Source of the DNA: Oceaniferula marina
Lineage (GTDB): Bacteria > Verrucomicrobiota > Verrucomicrobiia > Verrucomicrobiales > Akkermansiaceae
Direction: 5' to 3'
Assembly: GCF_013391475.1 (NCBI RefSeq)
Contig: NZ_JACBAZ010000012.1
Location: 18,064-82,063, forward strand
Length of the DNA stretch: 64,000 bases
This document shows, one piece after another, positions 9,512-18,007 of the stretch. The notes under the pieces were generated by a model, which saw only the letters and a list, made by a program, of their open reading frames with translations, had not been told where the DNA came from and ran no database searches. The position numbers were made by a program, and so were the translations under genes. Every line of letters starts with the position of its first letter. The first letter of the stretch is position 1.

Positions 9512-9540
9512 TTACGCATCATTTTTGTGATATTGCGCAA
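9512..9540 (-). promoter_or_regulatory. Operator candidate before the DUF3472 gene
   Basis: Near-copy of the 6416-6444 site: left half TTACGCATCATTTTTG and right half ATATTGCGCAA. It lies 46 bases upstream of the ATG at 9466. The match outside any coding sequence, in front of the regulator and of its neighbour, argues for a shared binding site. Confidence 0.55.
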
Positions 9541-9724
9541 GCATGATATCCGAATGTGTATTTTAAAGTAAAGGGCACTTGGCATAGGATCGCAGGAAAA
9601 ACCCACAATTTCTCTGACAAGGTCAAAAATCAGGCTACTTTACCCATCCATGCCGCATTTTACTCTTTTGCATCAGAGCAAGCTACGGCACAACCATCGG
9701 CGTCAACCCAGACACACACATATC

Positions 9725-11032
9725 ATGAATAAAACACTCGGCATAGGACTCGCAGGATTCGGCACCGTTGGAACCGGTGTATGGGAAACCCTGGAACGCA
9801 ACTTTGATCTCATTTCCAACCGGACCGGCGTCCGAACCGAAATGATGCGTATCGCCGTGCGTGACATTAACAAATCCCGCCCCGAGGGAGCACCTGTGGA
9901 AAAATTCACCACCGACTGGAAAGATGTCGTCAACGACCCGACCGTCGATATCGTTGTCGAACTCATCGGAGGAACCACAACCGCATTCGAAATTGTCGAA
10001 GCCGCGCTCAAGGCTCGCAAACCTGTGGTAACGGGCAATAAAGCCCTACTCGCTGAACGAGGCAAGGCTCTGTTCGCGCTCTCGCGCGAGATGAATACAC
10101 CCATTCATTTCGAAGCGGCCGTAGCCGGAGGTATCCCCATCATCAAAGCTGTCCAGGACTCCTTTGTCGGCAACCGCATCGAGACGATGGCCGGCATCAT
10201 CAATGGCACATCCAACTATATTCTCGAGCGGATGACCGATGCCGGACTCGGCTACCCCGAAGCGCTCAAAGAAGCTCAAGAACTAGGATACGCAGAAGCT
10301 GACCCCACCCTAGACGTCAACGGATGGGACGCCGCTCACAAAGCCATCCTACTGGCCACCCTGTCCTACGGATTTAGCATCGACCCCGCTGAGGTTTACG
10401 TGCGGGGCATTGAAATGGTCCGCGGTATCGACATTGAATTTGCCAAGCGTCTCGGCTTCGTGGTCAAACTTCTTTGTGTGGTGCGCGAGCACGAAAATGG
10501 CACGGTGGAAATCCGCACCCAACCCTCGTTCATCCCTCAAAGCCACGTTCTCTCGAGCGTCAATGGTGTCTTCAATGCGGTTGCCATCAATGGTGACGCA
10601 TCCGGTGAATCACTCTTCTACGGACGTGGCGCCGGCAAGGGGCCGACAGCATCATCGGTTGTCGCCGACATCGTAGAAGCCGCACGCGGGTTTGCCCAGG
10701 AAGCAGGCCACCGCGGCTTTCTCCCCTATCAGACAGAGGGACAACTTGTTCCGATCGAAGACACTGAAACCCCGTATTATGTCCGCTTCGATGTTACCGA
10801 CGAACCGGGCGTGATTGCCAAGATTGCCAATATCCTGGCTGATGCCGGCATCGGTATTTCCGGAACCCACTCACCAGTGAACGCCGATGACCCCGACGCC
10901 GACTTTGTCGACATGGTATTCCAACTGCACACCTGCAAGTTTGGTCTACTCAAAGACACCCTGAAGGAGATCGAAGCACTCAACTGCGTCAACTCCCGTC
11001 CGGTTGTGTTCCGAATTGAAAATTTAGGCTAA
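9725..11032 (+). CDS. hom: Homoserine dehydrogenase
   Basis: NAD(P)-dependent reduction of aspartate semialdehyde to homoserine in threonine and methionine synthesis. Start at ATG 9725 (MNKTLGIGLAGFGTVGTGV), which puts the Rossmann motif G-x-G-x-x-G at the N-terminus. Family motifs: GIINGTSNYIL, AEADPTLDVNGWDAAHK and a C-terminal ACT domain beginning near YVRFDVTDEPGVIAKIA, so feedback control by an amino acid is likely. 435 residues, normal length. The stop overlaps the convergent cysteine desulfurase stop by four bases. Confidence 0.95.
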   Translation: MNKTLGIGLAGFGTVGTGVWETLERNFDLISNRTGVRTEMMRIAVRDINKSRPEGAPVEKFTTDWKDVVNDPTVDIVVELIGGTTTAFEIVEAALKARKPVVTGNKALLAERGKALFALSREMNTPIHFEAAVAGGIPIIKAVQDSFVGNRIETMAGIINGTSNYILERMTDAGLGYPEALKEAQELGYAEADPTLDVNGWDAAHKAILLATLSYGFSIDPAEVYVRGIEMVRGIDIEFAKRLGFVVKLLCVVREHENGTVEIRTQPSFIPQSHVLSSVNGVFNAVAINGDASGESLFYGRGAGKGPTASSVVADIVEAARGFAQEAGHRGFLPYQTEGQLVPIEDTETPYYVRFDVTDEPGVIAKIANILADAGIGISGTHSPVNADDPDADFVDMVFQLHTCKFGLLKDTLKEIEALNCVNSRPVVFRIENLG

Positions 11033-12228
11033 GTAAAAATCTGCACAGGCCCCACTCCGGGGCCTCCCTGCACACGACGCAATTTGCCCACTGCCTTTTT
11101 CACAGCTTCCACAGCGGCATCGCACTCCTCGGAAGTCGTCAGAATGGACAAGGAAATACGCAGACTGCTTCTCGCCTGATCCGCAGGTATGCCCATGGCT
11201 GTCTGAACATGGGAAGGTTTCTGCTTTCCGGTCATGCAGGCACTTCCTGCCGAGCATTGCACGCCATACTCATCCAGCAAGATCAACAAGCCAGCGGCTT
11301 CACAGTCGTCAAAGGAAAGATGTGAGGTGTTCGCCGTCCGATAATCCATGGATCCATTCACCGTCACACCGGTGATCTCCGACAGAATTCGCTGCTCAAA
11401 ATGATCCCGCAAGCGAGCCACTCCGGCATGCCCATCGGCATCCAAACGGGACTTCATCAGCTCCGCAGCTTTTCCCAGCCCGACAATGGACGCTACATTC
11501 TCGGTGCCGCTTCGCCGCCCCCCTTCCTGCCCACCACCTCGCAGCATCGGTTCAAATGCCAACCCGCGACGGATATAGAGTGCGCCCACACCCTTCGGAG
11601 CGTGTAACTTATGCCCGGAAATCGATAAATAATCGACCGGCACCTCCCGCACATTCACCTCCGTTTTCCCCACCGCTTGGATGGCATCACTGTGCAACGG
11701 AACGCCAGCACTCCGAGCCACCTCGCAAGCCTCCGCCATCGGCTGAATCACTCCAGTTTCATTATTGGCCCACATCAGAGAGGAAAAGGCCACATCACCC
11801 AATGCGAGAGCATCCCGATACGCCTCGAGATCCAATCGGCCATCAGGCTGAACCCCCACTTTTTCCAACACAAAACCCTCCTGATCTTGCAAGTACTCGC
11901 CATAACGTAAAATCGCACTGTGCTCAATCGCACTGGTCACCACCCTCCGGCACTGCCCCCCCTGTCTCGCAGACACCCGAGCTAAAAACGACAGAGCCGC
12001 ATTATTCGCCTCCGTTCCACAGCCGGTAAAAATGATCTCCTCAGGATCTGCACCAATCAACGATGCCACTTGCTCGTGAGCCGTCTCCATGGCCGTTCTT
12101 ACGGCCTTTGCGGCTCGATACCCGCTGGAAGGATTATACCATTGATCCGTCAAATACGGCATCATCTCCTCCAGCACTTCGGGATGAATTTGAGTGGTTG
12201 CGTTGGAATCAAGGTAAACCATAGCCAT
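11029..12228 (-). CDS. Cysteine desulfurase, NifS/IscS family
   Basis: PLP enzyme that moves sulfur from cysteine to a persulfide for Fe-S or thiolation pathways; the same family can release selenium from selenocysteine. Start at ATG 12228 (MAMVYLDSNATT), with 12222 as alternative; the longer frame uses TTG. Visible: VYLDSNATT, FTGCGTEANNAAL, the PLP lysine in SISGHKLHAPKG, and the reactive cysteine loop CSAGSACMTG. About 399 residues. No iscU or suf genes adjoin it, so its partner is not known. Confidence 0.92.
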   Translation of the reverse strand: MAMVYLDSNATTQIHPEVLEEMMPYLTDQWYNPSSGYRAAKAVRTAMETAHEQVASLIGADPEEIIFTGCGTEANNAALSFLARVSARQGGQCRRVVTSAIEHSAILRYGEYLQDQEGFVLEKVGVQPDGRLDLEAYRDALALGDVAFSSLMWANNETGVIQPMAEACEVARSAGVPLHSDAIQAVGKTEVNVREVPVDYLSISGHKLHAPKGVGALYIRRGLAFEPMLRGGGQEGGRRSGTENVASIVGLGKAAELMKSRLDADGHAGVARLRDHFEQRILSEITGVTVNGSMDYRTANTSHLSFDDCEAAGLLILLDEYGVQCSAGSACMTGKQKPSHVQTAMGIPADQARSSLRISLSILTTSEECDAAVEAVKKAVGKLRRVQGGPGVGPVQIFT

Positions 12229-12296
12229 GAGGTAACGACTATCGGCCCCGGGGACAACCAAAATTCACGACCGCAAGCACAGCCAGGCACCCCTGG

Positions 12297-12812
12297 CTAC
12301 CACCAGGCAAACCAGGATTTCTTCTTGGCCTTTCTCTTATGTTTTCCATCACCCACGCTGACCACCTCGACTTCCACCTCGGTCAGGCCATGTTTTTTAA
12401 AGCCAAGCTTCGAGGCCGCGCGCGGAGTGACATCAATAATCCTGCCGTCAATAAACGGCCCCCGGTCATTGACCCGCATCTTCAACGAACGTCCATTGCT
12501 TAGGTTGGTCACTTTAACAACGCAAGGCAACGGCAAGGTCTTATGCGCGGCCGATACATGCCAGGGCATAACTTTCTCGCCAAGTGAGGTATTACCCCGC
12601 TTGAGACCAAAATACTTACTCTCGTCATACCACGACGCAATCCCGGTTTCACGGTACTGCAAAGCCTGCTCAACCTGCATCGGACGATAATGCCCGCCAC
12701 GAACCGTGTAGGAACGCGTCATGTACCCCTCATAACTCGGACCACAGGACACCAACACCATCGAGAGTATCGATACCCACATCATCATAAAAACTCGAGT
12801 GTTCCAAGCCAT
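12297..12812 (-). CDS. rlpA: RlpA-like septal lipoprotein
   Basis: Lipoprotein with signal and lipobox L-V-S-C (Cys 23) and one double-psi beta-barrel domain. Motifs GIASWYDESKYFGLKRGNTS, LGEKV, AAHKTLPLPCVVKVTNLSNG and RVNDRGPFIDGR match RlpA, a lytic transglycosylase acting on peptidoglycan lacking stem peptides at the septum. The C-terminal SPOR domain of the E. coli protein is absent; instead there is a Lys-rich tail ending KKSWFAWW. 171 residues. Gene symbol by domain only. Confidence 0.85.
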   Translation of the reverse strand: MAWNTRVFMMMWVSILSMVLVSCGPSYEGYMTRSYTVRGGHYRPMQVEQALQYRETGIASWYDESKYFGLKRGNTSLGEKVMPWHVSAAHKTLPLPCVVKVTNLSNGRSLKMRVNDRGPFIDGRIIDVTPRAASKLGFKKHGLTEVEVEVVSVGDGKHKRKAKKKSWFAWW

Positions 12813-12966
12813 GGGGCAAAGCTATCGCAAATCCGCCCAGCGGAAAACTTCAAAAGTCAGCACTGCATATCGGTATGACTCTGGCACGCACAGCCGTTCT
12901 TGACCTCCGGACATCCAGAGCCTATAAGCGCGGCGAACCAGACCAACAAATAACCTCAATCATCCA

Positions 12967-13077
12967 ATGACTCGTAAATCCATCGAAGCCTGGGCCAAAG
13001 CCTTCATCGTCGTCCTCTCCCTGACCTTTGTCTACTCGGCATATAAGGTGGGTGAAATGATCGGATGGTGGGGATAG
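12967..13077 (+). CDS. Possible 36-residue membrane protein
   Basis: Short frame starting MTRKSIEAWAKAF and ending VGEMIGWWG, with one hydrophobic segment (FIVVLSLTFVYSAY) flanked by positive residues at the N-terminus. It ends 21 bases before the mscS-like gene on the same strand. No clear Shine-Dalgarno site. The charge pattern and position support a real small membrane protein, but a chance frame cannot be ruled out. Confidence 0.4.
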   Translation: MTRKSIEAWAKAFIVVLSLTFVYSAYKVGEMIGWWG

Positions 13078-13098
13078 ACCCGTTGTAACCTGCCGACC

Positions 13099-13962
13099 AT
13101 GTCTCTGACCTTGCTTGCCGACCTTGCCGCAGATGCGGTTCACGCCTGGGAAAACGTTTGGCTGCAAACTGCAGTCGCCGTCGTCCTAACCTATATTGCC
13201 CATCTGGTTATTCGCGGGGTTTTACTCCGTCCACTCGAACGAATTGCGGATGCCACTAGCAATGACCTTGACGACCGACTCGTCCATTTCCTGAGAATTT
13301 TTTACAAAGTCGCTCTCGTTTTCGGGCTGTTTTTGGTTGTTCTTAAAATTCACGGCATCGCCATCACGCCACTGCTCGCCAGCGCCGGTATCGCAGGGAT
13401 CGCCATCGGCCTCGCAGCCAAGGAAACCCTCGCGGATATCCTCGCCGGCATTTTTCTCATCACCGACCGCCCGATCAAAATTGGTGACCGGGTGAAAATC
13501 GAACGGATCGGCAAACATTGGGGGGCCTGGGGCGACGTGCTCGACATCGGCCTACGCCGAACCTGCATCCGCAATACCGACGGCGTCGCCGTTAACTACC
13601 CCAACAACATCCTCGCCAATTCCATTATCACCAATTTTTCCCACGACGACGGACCAATGCGGGTCAGAGTGCGATTCCAGGTCGATCATGATGCCGATAT
13701 CGAACATGTATGCGATGTTGCCAAACTTGCGATTCAACGGACCGAACACGTCATCGATGAAAGCTCCGAGGTGGTTGTCCGCTCACTCTGGCACGACGAC
13801 GGAGGACATATGCACTCCGGCATTCTCGTCGAAGGGCGCTACCGCATCCCCAACATTCGCGAACGCACCCGCATCCGGTCGGCTGTTTTAAAGAATATCC
13901 TCGCCGACTTCAAAACGAACCGCATCCAACTCTCATCCCCCACGATCAAGGTAGGGGCTTAA
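13099..13962 (+). CDS. MscS-family small mechanosensitive channel
   Basis: Inner-membrane channel or channel-like protein that opens on hypo-osmotic stress. Three hydrophobic segments: near residues 15-40, 65-85, and the pore helix GIAGIAIGLAAKETLADILAGIFL, whose Gly/Ala pattern is typical of MscS TM3. The beta domain follows with DRPIKIGDRVKI and a cytoplasmic alpha/beta domain to the end. 287 residues, normal for the short MscS type. The 36-residue frame just upstream may be co-transcribed. Confidence 0.9.
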   Translation: MSLTLLADLAADAVHAWENVWLQTAVAVVLTYIAHLVIRGVLLRPLERIADATSNDLDDRLVHFLRIFYKVALVFGLFLVVLKIHGIAITPLLASAGIAGIAIGLAAKETLADILAGIFLITDRPIKIGDRVKIERIGKHWGAWGDVLDIGLRRTCIRNTDGVAVNYPNNILANSIITNFSHDDGPMRVRVRFQVDHDADIEHVCDVAKLAIQRTEHVIDESSEVVVRSLWHDDGGHMHSGILVEGRYRIPNIRERTRIRSAVLKNILADFKTNRIQLSSPTIKVGA

Positions 13963-14012
13963 AGGCGATACCAATCAGAGACGTAGAATCGCAGGGCGAA
14001 TGCACTAGCGGC

Positions 14013-14151
14013 TAACAGCCTGCGGCGCTGACAGAATTCACATGATTGAAGAGGATTTACAGGATTTTTCAGAAGTAAGCGAGCAGCTAGGTTTTGGGTA
14101 AAGCTTGATCTTCAAAATGAAAAATCCTGACCATCCTGTCTGCGCCGCAGG
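14013..14151. repeat. Dispersed element with inverted arms
   Basis: Arms 14019-14034 (CCTGCGGCGCTGACAG) and 14136-14151 are near-inverted, as are GGATTTTTC at 14062 and GAAAAATCC at 14119. The left 64 bases (14013-14076) recur reverse-complemented at 63753-63817 with few mismatches. It fills the gap between mscS and the export genes and codes for nothing visible. Confidence 0.7.
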
Positions 14152-14201
14152 CATCACTCAGATAAGCTCCCTCATGTAGGAGCCCTGAAAGCGGAGACTG
14201 G

Positions 14202-14786
14202 CTACTGGCCATCAAAAGGCCCCTTTTGAGGCACCACGATCAGGTCTCCTTCTTGCACTTTGACCCGCTTGCTTTCATCCTTACGCAGGTCATAGATCGT
14301 CTTTTTGTTTCCACGGTGCAACTCCACCCGTTTGATCGTACCAAACATATCAACACCACCTGCAGCTGCAATCGCTTTCAATAAGGTCATATCACGTTTA
14401 AAGGCAACAGGACCATTCCGGTTCACCCGACCGGTCACACTGACCTCTGCCGCATCGATACCTCCTTCTCCTTCATTTTTCTGAGAGACCACTGTAATAC
14501 GAGGATCCTGATAAATCCCAGCATCCTTGTATGCCGCTTCAATCCGCCGGGAAAGCTTGGCGCTATCGATTCCACTGGCCTGAATCCCCCCTTTGATCAT
14601 GGGCAAAAACAACTGGCCATCAGGGGTCACCATATAACGCCCGGTCACCCGGGCCTGCTCACCTTGGGGAATGCCACGGATCTCAACCGTTAAAAATTCT
14701 TTAGGTGAAATTGCCTGTGCTGAGGCAAAATTCAAACAAGCCAACAGCACCGTGGCCAAACATACGAATCCATGTAATTTTTTCAT
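14202..14786 (-). CDS. Wza-like polysaccharide export protein, copy 2
   Basis: Start at ATG 14786 (MKKLHGFVCLATVLLA), giving a signal peptide ending near ASAQA. A polysaccharide-export (Poly_export) stretch VTPDGQLFLPMIKGGIQASG is followed by an SLBB-like part with MTLLKAIAAAGGVDMFGTIK and EGDLIVVPQKG at the C-terminus. At 194 residues it is much shorter than Wza (about 380), so it may form only a periplasmic ring or work with the beta-barrel encoded at 18008. It is a tandem paralogue of the gene at 14953. A terminator after that gene suggests a separate transcript or partial read-through. Confidence 0.85.
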   Translation of the reverse strand: MKKLHGFVCLATVLLACLNFASAQAISPKEFLTVEIRGIPQGEQARVTGRYMVTPDGQLFLPMIKGGIQASGIDSAKLSRRIEAAYKDAGIYQDPRITVVSQKNEGEGGIDAAEVSVTGRVNRNGPVAFKRDMTLLKAIAAAGGVDMFGTIKRVELHRGNKKTIYDLRKDESKRVKVQEGDLIVVPQKGPFDGQ

Positions 14787-14891
14787 GATTAGGGAGGAGT
14801 AATTAACTCGATAAGCAACCTGCACCTGTATGATGCCATGTCAAATCATGCGGAGTCTTTTATTCACTTTTTTCTCCCATCCCCCATCAAT

Positions 14892-14924
14892 AAAAAAGCC
14901 GGTGAAGGAAAGCTCCCTCACCGG
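14892..14924 (-). terminator. Intrinsic terminator after export gene copy 1
   Basis: On the minus strand CCGGTGAGGGA / TTCCTTCACCGG pair to form a strong stem, followed by CTTTTTT. It lies 29 bases after the stop of the 14953 gene. Confidence 0.75.
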
Positions 14925-14952
14925 TTGTAAATTTTGGCCAACAATCTCTTAT

Positions 14953-15543
14953 CTATCGGCCTCGCCAATCCTTCTGAGGGACATTGATGGTATCTCCGGG
15001 ATAAACGCGAACAGTCATATGCTCTGTCTTTTTTAAATTATAAACAGTGCGACGACCTTTACGTATCAATTCCACCCTGTAGATCGATCCAAACGCCGTT
15101 TCGCCACCAGCAGCAGACACCGCCTGGAATAAAGTCATCCCTGAAATGAATGGCCGCTGGCCTGGGGATTTCACATATCCACCGATACTAACCACCTCGC
15201 GCTCACGCTGCTCGATCTGTCGGCTGTCTTGCCCGGAACTCACCGCAATGCGTGGATCAGTGTACATCCCTGCCGCTTTGTAGGCGGCTTCAATTTTTCG
15301 AGCCAAAGATGAATAACTCATCCCATTGGCTTTGATTCCGTTTTTCAAGAGAGGCATGTAAACGTAGCCCTTCGGATCAACATTATACTCTCCACTGACA
15401 CGGGACTGCTCGGATGCCGGCACACCCAGAATGCGAATGGTCAGCGACTCGTTCGCCGAAATACTTTGAGCCGTTGCAAAGCTCGAGCATAAAACAATGG
15501 CTGTGATCGTAGCCGCCAGTAGTTTAGTTATGGATTTCATCAT
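14953..15543 (-). CDS. Wza-like polysaccharide export protein, copy 1
   Basis: Starts at tandem ATGs 15543/15540 (MMKSITKLLAATITAIV), with a signal peptide ending near FATAQS. Body motifs VDPKGYVYMPLLKNGIKANG and GGYVKSPGQRPFISGMTL, and the SLBB-like ending VRVYPGDTINVPQKDW, place it in the polysaccharide export family. 196 residues. It shares the whole domain plan with the 14202 gene (LARKIEAAYKAAGMYTDPRI versus LSRRIEAAYKDAGIYQDPRI), so the two arose by tandem duplication. It lies downstream of the Wzc-like kinase on the same strand. Confidence 0.86.
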   Translation of the reverse strand: MMKSITKLLAATITAIVLCSSFATAQSISANESLTIRILGVPASEQSRVSGEYNVDPKGYVYMPLLKNGIKANGMSYSSLARKIEAAYKAAGMYTDPRIAVSSGQDSRQIEQREREVVSIGGYVKSPGQRPFISGMTLFQAVSAAGGETAFGSIYRVELIRKGRRTVYNLKKTEHMTVRVYPGDTINVPQKDWRGR

Positions 15544-15692
15544 ATGGTATGGAAAATGTGGGAAGGGAGCAATCAAACGTTAAAAAGGGAGTCAAAAGGG
15601 CAGTCACAAAGCCATGCTTGCCATATTGGCGATGACCAAGATACCCCTGCTCGGACCCTTGTCAACGGAATCACCGGCAATAAAACCTCAGT

Positions 15693-17843
15693 TTAGTAAA
15701 GATCGTCATCTTGCTCGGTCACCTTCTTCGGTTCGGCTGCGGCAGCCGTCTGCTTCTGTGACTGCTCGGTCGGGCTTTCATCTCCGGAAGGAGCATAGTA
15801 GGTGTAGTAGCTTGTGTAGTACTGGTATTGGTTGTCGCTGCGGACATCCACGTTGTTGAGCACCACACCGATGACGTGGCCGCCAACATTCTCGACAGCC
15901 TGCTTCACCCGCATCAGCATGTTACGAGGCAACTTGCGGTGCTGGACCACTATCATCGTCAAGTCCACCTCACTGGACAACACAGAGGCGTCACTGACAC
16001 CGAGAATTGGTGGGGAGTCAACCAAGACCAAGTCAAAGCGTTGCTTCACATCCTTGATCAGCTCGGACATACGACGCGAGTTCAGGATACCGGCGGCGTC
16101 AGCTGGCAGGATGCCTGATGGCATGAAATAGAGGTTGTCCACAGGTGTCTGGAGGATCACATCCTCGAGCAGCAAATCCGTGGTCAAGTAATTGGTCAAA
16201 CCAACCGAGTTGTTGATATCGAAGAAGGTATGCAATCGAGGACGGCGAAGGTCGGCATCGATCATCAGCGTGGTGTAACCACCTTGAGCACAAATGTAGG
16301 CCAGGTTCACCATCGTGGTGGACTTACCTTCACCCGCTCCACCGGATACCACTGTAATCGAGTTGTCCTCTGGGTTCTTGCGGTTGAATTCAATATTGGT
16401 TCGGAGGATACGATAAGCCTCGGCATCGGGGCTGGATCCAGCCTGCTTGTGTAGAACGCCCACATCCTTGGGAATCACAGCGAGCACGGGCACTTTAAGG
16501 AATCGTTCAACATCTTCCAAACTCTTCACTGAGGTGTCGAGATATTCGAGCGCGAAAGCAATACCCACACCGAAAATCAAACCAACCACCGCACCTAAAG
16601 CAAGGTTGAGTGGCACATTCGGGCTGACGGCATTGTCTTGGATTTGAGGATACTGATGCACCACAATATTCGTCATGGGCATTTCAAGTTTCGTTTTCTC
16701 GCGATCATATTGAATATCCATGTTGTCTTTGATTGCCAAAGCCGTCTGGTATTCTTTACGGGCAATATTGAACTCCTGAATATCACGAGCCGTTACGGTG
16801 CCCTCTTCCTTCTGAGCATTCACGACTTCCTGCATTTTTTCCACACGCCCTTCAAGCAAATCAAGTTTGTGCTTCAAAGAGTCACGCACATTATGAGCTC
16901 TTCTCTCCAAGCTTGCCTCCAACTCGGTAATCCCCGTTTTACGCATGACAATATCCGGGTGGTTCTCACCAAACCCTTGCGCCAGCATTTGCTGAAGCTC
17001 ACGCTTCGCTTCGATGTATTTATTGTAATATTCCTGAAAACCTACTTCAGGTAATTCAGCCGCGACTGCAATCAATTCTTCACGGCTCAATGTAAGTAAT
17101 TTATTCAACTGAAAGCTCAACTGCTCTTTGTCTCGCTTCGCCTGATAGAGCTCTTTCTCAGCAATTTCAACCAAGCCACTACTGATGCCCTGGGTATTAC
17201 CACCTTTTTCAGTTTCCCAGTAGATGATGCCTGACTTCTCTGCAATATCCATCAAGCGCTTCCGCAGCTCCGCCACCCGGTCACTTTTATTCTGAAGCTG
17301 CCCTTTAATCGCCTTCAGTTGATCATCACGAATTCCACGTTCAATCATTCTTCGGCGCTCTTCGTATGCCTCATACACCGCCTGCGCGACTATTTTTGCA
17401 TCGTCCTTCTTGCGATGCCTCACTGAAATTTCAATCAAGTCCGTTCCGCGACGCTGACTCGTTTTGATCATGCCTTTTAACAAAGCGATCACGGTTTTTC
17501 TGTTCTCACCCCAGCGTGTCTCCAACTGAACCTTGTCAATCGCCAGCTCGAGAGTTTCTTCAGCCACGATAATCTCAAACTGAGTGTTCATGAACTGACG
17601 TGTCATGGGAACAGCCGTTCCTCCAGCTGCGCGTGTCATCGTCGGATCAACTTCAACAATCGGTTTCACCTCAACCAGGGCCATACTCTCATATTTCTTT
17701 GGCATCACATAGGTGATCACCGCAGCAGTCAGAAACACCAAAAGGAAGGTCAGGAGAATAACACCGTAACGATTCTTCAACACCTGCCAATAATCAATGG
17801 CATGCAGATTCGCTTCGCTCTGGTTCGGGTCTGGATTTTGCAT
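15693..17843 (-). CDS. Wzc-like polysaccharide co-polymerase tyrosine kinase
   Basis: Inner-membrane protein that controls chain length and export of exopolysaccharide. Start at ATG 17843 (MQNPDPNQSEAN); the longer frame begins with TTG. Two membrane segments flank a long periplasmic Wzz/GNVR coiled-coil region: LLTFLLVFLTAAVITYVMP near the N-terminus and LALGAVVGLIFGVGIAFAL near residue 425. The cytoplasmic BY-kinase domain has Walker A GGAGEGKST, Walker A' LMIDADLRRP and Walker B LVLVDSPPIL. A tyrosine cluster near the C-terminus (QYQYYTSYYTYY) is the likely autophosphorylation site. 716 residues. It sits in the export block between the beta-barrel and Wza-like genes. Confidence 0.93.
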   Translation of the reverse strand: MQNPDPNQSEANLHAIDYWQVLKNRYGVILLTFLLVFLTAAVITYVMPKKYESMALVEVKPIVEVDPTMTRAAGGTAVPMTRQFMNTQFEIIVAEETLELAIDKVQLETRWGENRKTVIALLKGMIKTSQRRGTDLIEISVRHRKKDDAKIVAQAVYEAYEERRRMIERGIRDDQLKAIKGQLQNKSDRVAELRKRLMDIAEKSGIIYWETEKGGNTQGISSGLVEIAEKELYQAKRDKEQLSFQLNKLLTLSREELIAVAAELPEVGFQEYYNKYIEAKRELQQMLAQGFGENHPDIVMRKTGITELEASLERRAHNVRDSLKHKLDLLEGRVEKMQEVVNAQKEEGTVTARDIQEFNIARKEYQTALAIKDNMDIQYDREKTKLEMPMTNIVVHQYPQIQDNAVSPNVPLNLALGAVVGLIFGVGIAFALEYLDTSVKSLEDVERFLKVPVLAVIPKDVGVLHKQAGSSPDAEAYRILRTNIEFNRKNPEDNSITVVSGGAGEGKSTTMVNLAYICAQGGYTTLMIDADLRRPRLHTFFDINNSVGLTNYLTTDLLLEDVILQTPVDNLYFMPSGILPADAAGILNSRRMSELIKDVKQRFDLVLVDSPPILGVSDASVLSSEVDLTMIVVQHRKLPRNMLMRVKQAVENVGGHVIGVVLNNVDVRSDNQYQYYTSYYTYYAPSGDESPTEQSQKQTAAAAEPKKVTEQDDDLY

Positions 17844-17945
17844 AATCAATAGGTATTCAGGAGATAGAGCCTCTGGCGTGCTTATTCAAACAAGCCCAAG
17901 GAATTGAGGTAGAGATTTCTCGCTGAGAATCGATCGTTTGTAAAT

Positions 17946-17979
17946 GAAAAAGCTGCCGCAATGTCACATTGCGGCAGCT
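17946..17979 (-). terminator. Intrinsic terminator after the beta-barrel gene
   Basis: A 12-bp or longer perfect stem AGCTGCCGCAAT / ATTGCGGCAGCT with a short loop, followed on the minus strand by TTTTTC. It lies 28 bases after the stop of the 18008 gene. Confidence 0.8.
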
Positions 17980-18007
17980 AGCGTGTTCGGATTTTTCGAC
18001 AGGAAAA

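Noticed and set aside
11556..12029. 157-residue Pro/His-rich plus-strand frame
   Set aside because: Antisense to the cysteine desulfurase.
13099..13962. In-frame TGA or frameshift cases elsewhere
   Set aside because: I checked the other genes for interrupted family domains as in the 24385 gene; none showed a mid-domain stop. The only other stops followed by coding-like sequence are the two PEP-CTERM-like tails.
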